This document shows, piece after piece, positions 35,730-43,384 of a stretch of 64,000 nucleotides of DNA. Location: positions 806,001-870,000 of the forward strand of contig NZ_JAELXV010000002.1 in NCBI RefSeq assembly GCF_016427535.1. Reading direction: 5' to 3'. The notes under the pieces are model-generated. The model was not told the origin of the DNA and made no database searches. It was given only the letters and a program-made list of their open reading frames with translations. The position numbers were made by a program, and so were the translations under genes. Each line of letters starts with the position of its first letter. Position 1 is the stretch's first letter. Source of the stretch: Hymenobacter sp. BT559 (lineage in GTDB: Bacteria; Bacteroidota; Bacteroidia; Cytophagales; Hymenobacteraceae).

Positions 35730-35947
35730 CGCCGAGTCGAATGGATTTATTGGACGCAACGGATACGCCTGCCTACGGCAGGCTGACTACTCAGTCAGAA
35801 GCAAGTTTAGGTATAGGTAAAAAGAGAGGATTACCCAGTTGGGTAACCCTCTCTTTTTATTGAAAAGACCTTAGGTGATTTCTGGATAAGTCAGCCTGCC
35901 GTAGGCAGGCGTATCCGTTGCATCCAATAAATCCATTCGACTCGGCG
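35730..35947. repeat. 218-bp element with 59-bp inverted ends enclosing a bidirectional terminator
   Basis: Bases 35730-35788 and 35889-35947 are inverted copies with 58 of 59 matches (one C/A mismatch at 35755/35922). Each arm itself contains a hairpin (GCCTGCC-TAC-GGCAGGC). The arms start 2 nt after the stop of the secreted-protein gene and end 1 nt before the infB stop. The centre carries the terminator at 35819-35858. No target-site duplication or transposase is seen. Resembles a MITE or a paired REP element. Confidence 0.8.
35819..35858. terminator. Bidirectional terminator between convergent genes
   Basis: AAAAAGAGAGG and TTACCC pair with GGGTAA and CCTCTCTTTTT around AGTT, with one A/C mismatch; T-runs are present on both strands. 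Serves infB and the small secreted-protein gene. Confidence 0.9.
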
Positions 35948-35948
35948 A

Positions 35949-38900
35949 TTAGAGCTTACGCTTAATTTCCTGTTCTTCGAAGCCTTCAATGTTATCGCCC
36001 TCTTGGAGGTCATTGAAGCCTTTGATGGAAATACCGCACTCGTAACCTTGGCGCACCTCCGACACATCGTCTTTAAAACGCTTGAGGTCCTGAATCTCGC
36101 CAGTATGCTGCACAATGCCATCGCGTACCACCCGCACGCGAGTTTTGCGAGTGAGCGTACCGTCCGTCATCATACAGCCGGCAATGGTACCAACTTTGGT
36201 GATGTTGAACACTTGGCGAACTTCGGCATTGGCCACTACCACTTCGTGCAGGGTCGGTGCCAGCATGCCTTCCATCGCGTCCTTCACCTCATTGATGGCG
36301 TTGTAAATGATGGAGTACAAGCGCACGTCGATTTGCTCTTGCTCGGCCAAGCGGCGAGCGCTCTGAGAGGGCCGCACCTGGAAGCCGATGATGATGGCAT
36401 CGGAAGCCGAAGCCAGCAGTACATCGCTTTCCGAGATGGCACCTACCCCTTTGCTCAGGATGTTCACCTTCACTTCGGGCGTGCTCAGCTTCAGCAGCGA
36501 GTCGGAGAGTGCTTCTACCGAACCGTCCACGTCACCTTTTACCAAGATATTGAGCTCCTTAAATGAGCCGATAGCCAAGCGGCGGCCAATCTCGTCGAGG
36601 GTAATGTGCTTTTTAGTACGGATGCTTTGCTCGCGGGCCAGCTGCTGGCGCTGGGTGGCCAGTTCGCGGGCTTCACGCTCGGTTTCCATTACCTGAATAC
36701 GGTCGCCGGCCTGCGGAGCACCTGTGAGGCCAAGTACCTGCACTGGGGTAGCTGGGCCAGCTACCTTCTTCTTTTTGCCACGGTAGTCGGTCATGGCCTT
36801 TACACGGCCATAGTGCGGGCCAGCCAGTACCACATCGCCTACGTTCAAGGTACCGGTCTGCACCAGCACCGTCGTAACGTAGCCGCGGCCTTTATCCAGC
36901 TCGGCTTCGATTACCGTACCCACCGCATTGCGTTCGGGGTTAGCTTTCAGGTCGAGTAGTTCAGCTTCGAGCAGCACTTTTTCGAGCAGGTCCTCTACCC
37001 CTAGGCCCGACTTAGCCGACACCTCTTGGCTTTGGTACTTGCCGCCCCACTCTTCTACCAGGATGTTCATCTGCGAAAGTTCTTCGCGGATTTTTTCTGG
37101 GTTAGAAGTGGGCTTGTCGACTTTGTTAAGGGCAATAACAATCGGTACCCCGGCTGCCTGCGCGTGGTTGATAGCCTCCTTTGTCTGAGGCATCACTGAG
37201 TCGTCGGCCGCAATCACGATGATAGCGATGTCGGTCACTTTCGCACCGCGGGCACGCATAGCCGTAAAGGCTTCGTGACCAGGCGTATCAAGGAAGGTGA
37301 TGGGCGAGCCAGACTTGGTTGTTACCTCGTAGGCGCCAATGTGCTGCGTGATGCCACCGGCCTCACCTTTAGCTACGCTAGCGCTCCGGATGTAGTCAAG
37401 TAGCGACGTTTTACCGTGGTCGACGTGACCCATGATAGTCACGATAGGAGCCCGCGGCTGCAAGTCTTCGGGGGCATCGCTCAGGTCGATAGCCTCCTCG
37501 TCTTCTTCGGCCGAGAGGAATTCTACATCGTAGCCAAACTCGTCGGCGATAACCGTGATGGCTTCGGCGTCGAGGCGCTGGTTGATGGATACGAACATAC
37601 CCATACCTAGGCATACCCGAATTACCTCGTTCACGTTCACGTCCATCAGAGACGCAAGGTCGTTAGCCGAGATAAATTCGGTAAGCTTGAGGGTCTTGGC
37701 GTCGAGTTCGTTCTGGGCGCGGAGTGCTTCGCGCTCTTCAGCAGCCATGCCTCGCTTATCGCGGCGGTAGCGGGCGCGGTTGGCAGCGGCGTTGTTTTTG
37801 CCGCCGCTCAACTTAGCCAGTGTAGCCTTGATTTGCTCCTGAATCTGCTTATCGTTTTGCTCGGGCGTAAGTGCAGGCTGCGGAGTGCGGTTGTTACCCT
37901 GACCAGAGCGGTTGTTACCTTGAGCGGGGCGATTACCTTGGCCCTGTCCACCGGGGCGATTGCCTCCCTGACCTTGCTGGCCGGGCGCACCCGCCGGGCG
38001 GTTGCCTTGGTAGCCGCCTTGCTGGCCAGTGCCAGGGCTAGTGTTAGCACCACCGCCTGGCTGGCCGGGAGCGGGCAGCCGCTGGCGCTTCTTCTGGTTA
38101 TTATTGTTATTATTGCCAACGCCGCTCTTGCGCACATCAGACGAGGCGACGGGGCGAGGACCACGACCACCCGGACCACGACGGCTCGAGTCGACCGGCA
38201 ATTGAATCTTGCCTAGTACAGTCAGGCCCTTCAGCTGGTCAGCCTTGGCCGTAATAGTGCCTTCTTCAGTAGCTGGCGCTTCTGCCGGAGCCGTAGGGGC
38301 AGCTGGGGTCGCGGGTGCGGTAGCTACTGGCGTAGGTGTAGGTGCAACAGGAGCTGCTGCCACAGGTGCAGGCGTAGGTACTACTGGCGCTGGCGCGGCA
38401 ACGGGCTCTGCCTTAGCGGTTACTGGCTGGGCTGCCGGCGCAGGAGTAGGACGCGGAGCGGCCGGAGTATCAGGCTGAGGCTGGGCTACTGCAGCGGGTC
38501 GCGGTGCCGGAGCTGGGGTGGCTACAGGAGTAGGGGCAGGTGCCGGAGCCGGCGTGGCCGGACGCGGAGGAATAACGCGCCCCTTGCTATCTAACTCAAT
38601 CTTACCCAAGACCTTCAGGCCAGGAGTTTTAGGTGCTTCAGCTACTGGAGCACTTGGTGCGGCAGCTGGCTGAGCAGGCGCAACTGGTGCTGGAGCCGAT
38701 GCTGCAGCAACAGGAGCAGCTACTGGCGTAGGTGCGGGGGCTGCTGCTATAGGAGCAGGTGCTGGCTTGGGAGTTGGTGCTGGCGCAGGTGCAGGCGCGG
38801 CCGGTTTTGCAACGGCGGCTTGTGCCTGGGCATTCAGCTCATTCTGGCGGCGCGCCTGCGTATGGCGCTGTGCTTCCTGCTTGTCCTGAGCCGAGGCGGC

Positions 38901-39062
38901 AAATTCCTTTTCCAACAATGCCACCTGCTCGCCAGTGAGCTTGGTAGTGGGCTTATTTTCGACCACAATCCCCTTGCGGGAAAGGGTCTCGACGGCCCGG
39001 TCGATACCGATGTTCAGGTCTTTGGCCGCCTGAATAAGCCGTTTCGGGGTTGCTTCCGCCAT
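35949..39062 (-). CDS. infB: Translation initiation factor IF-2
   Basis: 1037 residues from the ATG at 39062 ([19 protein letters not shown]). Brings fMet-tRNA to the 30S subunit and promotes 50S joining. The GTPase domain has GHVDHGKTS (545-553), DTPGHEAF and NKVDKP. After the IF2_N helical segment (to about 75) there is a very long Ala/Pro-rich linker (about 80-290) and a Gly/Asn/Gln-rich stretch (about 330-410), longer than in E. coli; another IF2_N segment precedes the G domain. C-terminal domains end [20 protein letters not shown]. Third gene of rimP-nusA-infB, with an additional promoter-like element at 39096-39103. Confidence 0.97.
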   Translation of the reverse strand: MAEATPKRLIQAAKDLNIGIDRAVETLSRKGIVVENKPTTKLTGEQVALLEKEFAASAQDKQEAQRHTQARRQNELNAQAQAAVAKPAAPAPAPAPTPKPAPAPIAAAPAPTPVAAPVAAASAPAPVAPAQPAAAPSAPVAEAPKTPGLKVLGKIELDSKGRVIPPRPATPAPAPAPTPVATPAPAPRPAAVAQPQPDTPAAPRPTPAPAAQPVTAKAEPVAAPAPVVPTPAPVAAAPVAPTPTPVATAPATPAAPTAPAEAPATEEGTITAKADQLKGLTVLGKIQLPVDSSRRGPGGRGPRPVASSDVRKSGVGNNNNNNQKKRQRLPAPGQPGGGANTSPGTGQQGGYQGNRPAGAPGQQGQGGNRPGGQGQGNRPAQGNNRSGQGNNRTPQPALTPEQNDKQIQEQIKATLAKLSGGKNNAAANRARYRRDKRGMAAEEREALRAQNELDAKTLKLTEFISANDLASLMDVNVNEVIRVCLGMGMFVSINQRLDAEAITVIADEFGYDVEFLSAEEDEEAIDLSDAPEDLQPRAPIVTIMGHVDHGKTSLLDYIRSASVAKGEAGGITQHIGAYEVTTKSGSPITFLDTPGHEAFTAMRARGAKVTDIAIIVIAADDSVMPQTKEAINHAQAAGVPIVIALNKVDKPTSNPEKIREELSQMNILVEEWGGKYQSQEVSAKSGLGVEDLLEKVLLEAELLDLKANPERNAVGTVIEAELDKGRGYVTTVLVQTGTLNVGDVVLAGPHYGRVKAMTDYRGKKKKVAGPATPVQVLGLTGAPQAGDRIQVMETEREARELATQRQQLAREQSIRTKKHITLDEIGRRLAIGSFKELNILVKGDVDGSVEALSDSLLKLSTPEVKVNILSKGVGAISESDVLLASASDAIIIGFQVRPSQSARRLAEQEQIDVRLYSIIYNAINEVKDAMEGMLAPTLHEVVVANAEVRQVFNITKVGTIAGCMMTDGTLTRKTRVRVVRDGIVQHTGEIQDLKRFKDDVSEVRQGYECGISIKGFNDLQEGDNIEGFEEQEIKRKL

Positions 39063-39095
39063 TCTATAAAGTCGCGAACGATACGTTCTTGGGTG

Positions 39096-39103
39096 CAAAG
39101 GTA
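39096..39103 (-). promoter_or_regulatory. Internal promoter -7 element in front of infB
   Basis: TACCTTTG on the minus strand, 33 nt before the infB ATG, in the 124-nt gap after nusA. It would give infB transcription independent of the rimP promoter. A TTG is about 30 nt upstream, too far for the standard spacing. Confidence 0.5.
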
Positions 39104-39186
39104 AAGATTAAATCTGGCCAGCAGGCTATAAACCAAGCCTACTGGCTCGATTTAATAATATCCCTGCGGGCGGTTGGCCCCGGCCC

Positions 39187-40554
39187 TCATTGGGCGGCCG
39201 GAGCGCTGTCGGGGGTAGCCGAAGCGGCAGGAGCAGCTTCGTCAGTCGGAAGGTCGTCGTCGTCCGCAAATTCTTGACGAATAATGCGGTATACATCGTC
39301 CACCGTTTCTTCTTCTAGCTCGGTGCGGCGCACGATGTCGTCCTTTTTAACGGCTAACACAGCGCGGCCCGTGTCGAGGCCAATTTTCTTGAGCTCGGTG
39401 ATTACCCAAGCATCAATTTCATCGGTAAACTCGTCGAGCGCAATATCTTCTTCGTAGTCGGTGGCTTCGCGGAAGACGTCGATTTCCATGCCTACCAGAC
39501 GCGAAGCCAACTTGATGTTGGCACCACCCCGGCCAATGGCCAAGCTCACTTGGTCAGGCTTCATGAACACGGAAACTCGGCCAGTTTGTTCACTGATTTT
39601 CATGGAACCTACCTTGGCGGGGCTGAGGGCCCGGGCAATGAACAGCTCAAGATTGTCAGTGTAGTTGATGATGTCGATGTTTTCGTTCATCAACTCTCGC
39701 ACTACTGGGTGAATGCGGCTGCCTTTCATACCCACGCAGGCACCTACTGGGTCGATGCGCTCGTCGTAGCTTTCTACGGCTACTTTAGCGCGCTCGCCGG
39801 GCTCGCGCACTACGTTTTTGATGGTAATGAGGCCATCAAAAATTTCGGGTACTTCCTGCTCAAACAAGCGCTCGAGGAAAGCGGGGGCAGCGCGGCTCAG
39901 GATAACCTTGGGCGTGCCATTCACAACATCCACGCGGTGCACTACGGCGCGCACGGTGTCGCCCTTGCGGTAGCGGTCCTTCGGAATCTGCTCGCTCTTG
40001 GGCAGCACCAGCTCGTTTTCGTCTTTGTCCAAGATAAGGGCCTCGCGGCTCCATACTTGGTACACTTCGCCAGTGATGATTTCGCCTACTAGGTCCTTGT
40101 ATTTCTGATACAGGTTGTCGCGCTCCATGTCCTTCACGCGCTGAATCAGCGTTTGGCGGGCTAGGAGTACAGCGCGGCGTCCAAAGTCATCAATCTTGAT
40201 GGGCTCGGCTACCGACTCACCAATCTCAAAATCGGGCTCAATCTTTTGGGCCTCGTTCAGCGGAATCTTATCGAGGTCCCAGATATCCTCCGAGTCGTCG
40301 TCCACGATTTCGCGGTTACGCCAAATCTCTAGGTCACCATTATCGGGGTTGATAATCACGTCGAAGTTAGAGTCGTCCTCAAACTTCTTGCGAATCATCG
40401 TCCGAAACACGTCGTCGAGGATAGACATCATCGTGGGCCGGTCGATGTTGCGGCTCTTGGCGAACTCTTGGAAGTTCTCGATGAGCATCCGGGCGTTCAG
40501 GTCGGCCGCCGCGGCGGCGACTTCCTGTGGGCTAGGGGTTGCTTTTTTAGCCAT
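39187..40554 (-). CDS. nusA: Transcription termination/antitermination factor NusA
   Basis: 455 residues. The N-terminal RNA-polymerase-binding domain (about 20-145) is followed by an S1 domain (GEIITGEVYQVWSREALILD), then KH1 and KH2 (KGSRIHPVVRELMNENIDIINY, IGRGGANIKLASRLVGMEIDV). The C-terminus is acidic and Ala-rich (EEETVDDVYRIIRQEFADDDD) and lacks the repeated acidic domains of E. coli NusA. It modulates pausing and intrinsic termination and, in E. coli, represses its own operon through leader terminators; a candidate leader terminator is present upstream of rimP here. Lies between rimP and infB. Confidence 0.97.
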   Translation of the reverse strand: MAKKATPSPQEVAAAAADLNARMLIENFQEFAKSRNIDRPTMMSILDDVFRTMIRKKFEDDSNFDVIINPDNGDLEIWRNREIVDDDSEDIWDLDKIPLNEAQKIEPDFEIGESVAEPIKIDDFGRRAVLLARQTLIQRVKDMERDNLYQKYKDLVGEIITGEVYQVWSREALILDKDENELVLPKSEQIPKDRYRKGDTVRAVVHRVDVVNGTPKVILSRAAPAFLERLFEQEVPEIFDGLITIKNVVREPGERAKVAVESYDERIDPVGACVGMKGSRIHPVVRELMNENIDIINYTDNLELFIARALSPAKVGSMKISEQTGRVSVFMKPDQVSLAIGRGGANIKLASRLVGMEIDVFREATDYEEDIALDEFTDEIDAWVITELKKIGLDTGRAVLAVKKDDIVRRTELEEETVDDVYRIIRQEFADDDDLPTDEAAPAASATPDSAPAAQ

Positions 40555-40680
40555 GAGAGATAGTTTTTGGCTGCTAGCTTCGGGCTATCAGCTGGTAGCT
40601 TTTTGAATATCAACAGCCGGTCAAAACCGGCTGCTTGCGTCGGGCGAAAAGCTAACAGTTGCTAGCTGTTAGCTAACAGC
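40555..40680 (-). repeat. Structured spacer between rimP and nusA with GCTGTTAGC-type word repeats
   Basis: 126 nt. Contains the perfect 18-nt palindrome AGCTGTTAGCTAACAGCT (40664-40681, running into the rimP stop), GCTAACAG/CTGTTAGC (40651-40658 with 40666-40673) and a separate hairpin CAGCCGGT/ACCGGCTG (40614-40621 with 40626-40633). The GCTGTTAGC word and its complement also make up the spacer between sdhA and sdhB. No coding potential seen. Confidence 0.7.
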
Positions 40681-41154
40681 TTATTTAAAGGAGATAACAA
40701 CTTTTGCCTCCTTAATGTCCCCGAAAGGAAAAAAGGCAGCAGGAAGCGTAGTTTTCTTCGACTTTACTTTAATAACTTCTTCCAGCTCAATGCCTTCGGG
40801 CGTGACGGCAGTGAGCGGACCCGTTTTCTCAGTGCCATCGGCCAGCTTCAGCGCGAGGCTGCGGCCAACATGGCGCTGGTACTGGCGTGGGTCGGTGAGG
40901 GGCTGGTCGGCGCCGGGCGAGGTAACCTCGAGCGAGTAAGCAGCCTCTTCGCCATACGCTTCTTCGAGGCCGCGGTTGAGGCGGCGTGTCACCTGGGCGC
41001 ACTCCTGAATGCCTAGGCCGTTGGGGCCATCGAGCGTGGCGGTGATTTTGGGCATCACCGAATCAGAAACGGTCAGGTCAACTACGTACAACCCACTGTC
41101 GCCGAGGGCGTCGGCGAGTAGCTGCTGAATACGGTGGCGGTCAAATTGGGCCAT
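40681..41154 (-). CDS. rimP: Ribosome maturation factor RimP
   Basis: 157 residues from the ATG at 41154 (MAQFDRHRIQQLLADAL). Needed for 30S subunit maturation. Family signatures: GLYVVDLTVSD, the ECAQVTRRLNRGLEEA segment and the YSLEVTSPGADQPLTDPRQYQRHVGR block, then a C-terminal SH3-like domain (VKSKKTTLPAAFFPF). The frame is open for 26 codons upstream but the terminator hairpin lies there, which fixes the start near 41154. First gene of rimP-nusA-infB, the usual order in bacteria. Confidence 0.95.
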   Translation of the reverse strand: MAQFDRHRIQQLLADALGDSGLYVVDLTVSDSVMPKITATLDGPNGLGIQECAQVTRRLNRGLEEAYGEEAAYSLEVTSPGADQPLTDPRQYQRHVGRSLALKLADGTEKTGPLTAVTPEGIELEEVIKVKSKKTTLPAAFFPFGDIKEAKVVISFK

Positions 41155-41173
41155 GGCGGGCGGGGGCTGGGAC

Positions 41174-41205
41174 AAAAAAAGAGGGGACTGCGCGTCCCCT
41201 CTTTT
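41174..41205 (-). terminator. Leader terminator (candidate attenuator) of rimP-nusA-infB
   Basis: On the minus strand GAGGGGAC pairs with GTCCCCTC around a 5-nt loop, flanked by AAAA/TTTT and followed by seven T. It lies 20 nt before the rimP ATG and about 25 nt after the promoter at 41230-41260, so it sits inside the operon leader, not after the upstream gene. No open reading frame or T-box sequence is seen in the leader. Confidence 0.8.
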
Positions 41206-41229
41206 CAGATTGAATACCAATTTCGAGTG

Positions 41230-41260
41230 CAAAGGTACGAAATTCTTAGAGGCTTTGCAA
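41230..41260 (-). promoter_or_regulatory. Promoter of rimP-nusA-infB
   Basis: TTG (41260-41258), 20-nt spacer, TACCTTTG (41237-41230) on the minus strand: a full match to the Bacteroidota consensus. It precedes the leader terminator and lies after the stop of the upstream small gene. Confidence 0.8.
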
Positions 41261-41280
41261 GTAGCGGCAACTAGCCATTC

Positions 41281-41538
41281 CTAGGTGTCCGTATTGCACC
41301 ACCAAGCAACTAGGGTAATGAGCGAGGCAAGTGTGAGACTGCCAGCACAGAGACCCTGGGTTAAGTGCAACTGCCAGCATAAATTCTGGTGAGTTACTTG
41401 GCTGATACATGCTTCAGAGTTATTTGTTTCATACTTCAAACTCACTAGAATATCGGCAATAGCTAAGCCGGTCACAGCACTCATGACCAATAGGCCTGCT
41501 ACCGACCAAGCAATAATAGACTCGGCTGCTTTGGACAT
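41281..41538 (-). CDS. Small membrane protein of unknown function, two predicted helices
   Basis: 85 residues with hydrophobic stretches at about 11-34 and 61-80 separated by a polar loop containing two Cys (SEACISQVTHQNLCWQ). No family recognised. It is only 11 nt from the gamma-glutamyltransferase stop, on the same strand, and its TAG stop is inside a CCTAGG palindrome. Size and context support a real gene; the function is unknown. Confidence 0.55.
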   Translation of the reverse strand: MSKAAESIIAWSVAGLLVMSAVTGLAIADILVSLKYETNNSEACISQVTHQNLCWQLHLTQGLCAGSLTLASLITLVAWWCNTDT

Positions 41539-41549
41539 GCAGCGTTGTG

Positions 41550-43310
41550 CTAGTAGCCTACCGAAGCATCGTCGCCCCTAGGGTCGGCGCCGCCCTCTAG
41601 CTGCCCGTTGGGCCGCACTCTAATGATGTCGAGCCGGCCCCACGGCGCCCGTGGCTTCGGGTTGTAGCCCTTTTCCTGTAGCGTTTTTTCAGCCTCGGGT
41701 GTGAGGGCGCCGGCCTCCACATCAAGCTGGTCGGGTAGCCACTGGTGGTGCAGGCGCGGGGCCGATACGGCCTGCTCGGCATCGGCCCCATAGTCTACGA
41801 TGCTGAGGATGGACTGCAATACACTATTAATGATAGTGCTACCGCCCGGCGAGCCCGTTATGAGAGCTAGCTTGCCGTTTTTGGTAAGGATAGTGGGCGT
41901 CATGCTGCTGAGCATACGCTTGCCGGGGGCGATGGCGTTAGCAGTGCCGCCCACTAGGCCATAGAAGTTGGGTACGCCGGGCTTAGATGAAAAATCATCC
42001 ATCTCATTATTAAGCAGGAAGCCGGCACCGGTTACTACTACTTTGCTGCCGTAAGCGCCGTTGAGAGTGGTAGTGCAACTTACAGCGTTGCCTTGCGCGT
42101 CGACGATGCTGTAGTGCGTAGTTTGGTCGCTTTCGTATGGCGGCAGGCCAGGGCCAGCCGTGATGCTGGCGCTCGGGGTGGCCTGGCCATCGGGGCGGAT
42201 AGTCATGGCACGCTGCTTATTATAGTCTTTCGCGAGCAGCTGCGCTACGGGTACTTTTCCAAAATCGGGGTCACCTAGGTAGGTAGCGCGGTCGGCATAA
42301 GCCCGGCGCTGCGTCTCCGTAATAAGGGATACTGCCGTGGGCGTATGATAGCCTAGGTTAGCTAGGTTGTAGGGTTCTAGCATTTGCAGCATTTGCAGCA
42401 GGGCTACGCCACCGCTGCTGGGCGGTGGCATCGTGATGACATCATAGCCGCGGTACTGGCCATGCAGGGCGGCGCGCCACTTGGGCTGGTAGCTGGTAAG
42501 GTCTTGCTGGGTAATGAGACCCTTGCCACGCCGCATTTCGGCCAGTAATAGCTCGGATGTTTTACCTTGGTAAAAACCAGCGCGGCCTTGGTCCTGAACG
42601 CGTTGGAGCGTAGCCGCCAAGTCGGGCTGCTTAAGGGTATCGCCTTTTTGCCAGGCCGTGGCCCGCACGAACACGGGCGGCGAGCCAGGGTTGTACTTCA
42701 TGAAATCGGCCTGAGTGCGGTTGAGGCCCGCGGCTTCTTTATCGGTGAGGGCCACGCCGTAGCGCGCCAGGCGCACGGCTGGGGCCACTAGCTTAGCCCA
42801 GGGGAGTTTGCCAAGCTTTTTATGAAGGACTTCCATGCCGGCCACGGTGCCGGGCGTGCCCACAGCCAGCGCGCCAGCTGTGCTGAGGCCAGGTACCACG
42901 TTGCCGCTGGCGTTGAGGTACATGTCGCGGCTGGCGGCAGCGGGGGCCGTTTCGCGAAAGTCTAGAGTGCCGGCCGTGCCGCTGTGGTCGCGGTACACAA
43001 GAAAACCACCGCCGCCAATATTGCCGGCCACTGGCAGCACTACGGCCAATGCAAACTGCACGGCCACGGCCGCGTCGTAGGCATTGCCGCCTTGCTGCAT
43101 AATGTCGCGGCCTACTTTAGAAGCTGCCGGGTGAGCCGATACTACCAGCGCGTGCTTGGCTACCACGGGCGCAGCCGCTGGTGGCAGCTGGTTGGCCACG
43201 GTGCTAGTGGGCTTAGCTGGGCGGGTGGGCTTGGCTAGCTGCCCCAGCGCGGGGCTAGCTAAAGTGACCACCAACAAACCAGCTCCGTAGAGACGAGTAA
43301 ATAATTGCAT
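41550..43310 (-). CDS. ggt: Gamma-glutamyltransferase
   Basis: 586 residues with signal peptide (LYGAGLLVVTLASPALGQ). An Ntn hydrolase that self-cleaves into two subunits and transfers or hydrolyses gamma-glutamyl groups, chiefly from glutathione, in the periplasm. The cleavage/nucleophile Thr is T397 (QTTHYSIVDAQGNAVSC). Other family motifs: GGNAYDAAVAVQFALAVVLPVAGNIGGGGF, the PPPSSGG segment, TTTLNGAYGS, NEMDDFS and SSMTPTILTKNGKLALITGSPGG. Divergent from glgB; the gap between them is only 74 bp. Confidence 0.95.
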   Translation of the reverse strand: MQLFTRLYGAGLLVVTLASPALGQLAKPTRPAKPTSTVANQLPPAAAPVVAKHALVVSAHPAASKVGRDIMQQGGNAYDAAVAVQFALAVVLPVAGNIGGGGFLVYRDHSGTAGTLDFRETAPAAASRDMYLNASGNVVPGLSTAGALAVGTPGTVAGMEVLHKKLGKLPWAKLVAPAVRLARYGVALTDKEAAGLNRTQADFMKYNPGSPPVFVRATAWQKGDTLKQPDLAATLQRVQDQGRAGFYQGKTSELLLAEMRRGKGLITQQDLTSYQPKWRAALHGQYRGYDVITMPPPSSGGVALLQMLQMLEPYNLANLGYHTPTAVSLITETQRRAYADRATYLGDPDFGKVPVAQLLAKDYNKQRAMTIRPDGQATPSASITAGPGLPPYESDQTTHYSIVDAQGNAVSCTTTLNGAYGSKVVVTGAGFLLNNEMDDFSSKPGVPNFYGLVGGTANAIAPGKRMLSSMTPTILTKNGKLALITGSPGGSTIINSVLQSILSIVDYGADAEQAVSAPRLHHQWLPDQLDVEAGALTPEAEKTLQEKGYNPKPRAPWGRLDIIRVRPNGQLEGGADPRGDDASVGY

Positions 43311-43352
43311 ACTGCAAAGTAGGCACCGCGGCTCGGCTATCGGGCGGCTGCC

Positions 43353-43360
43353 TACCTTTG
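43353..43360 (+). promoter_or_regulatory. Promoter -7 element of glgB
   Basis: TACCTTTG, 24 nt before the ATG at 43385, a full TAnnTTTG match without a clear TTG 20 nt upstream. The leader would be about 15-20 nt. Confidence 0.55.
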
Positions 43361-43384
43361 GATGTCCCTATTTTTTCCTTGCTT

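Noticed and set aside
36003..36566. 187-codon plus-strand frame inside infB
   Set aside because: Antisense shadow of the IF-2 C-terminal domains, a result of GC-rich codon use.
39550..40092. 180-codon plus-strand frame inside nusA
   Set aside because: Antisense shadow of NusA KH and S1 domains.
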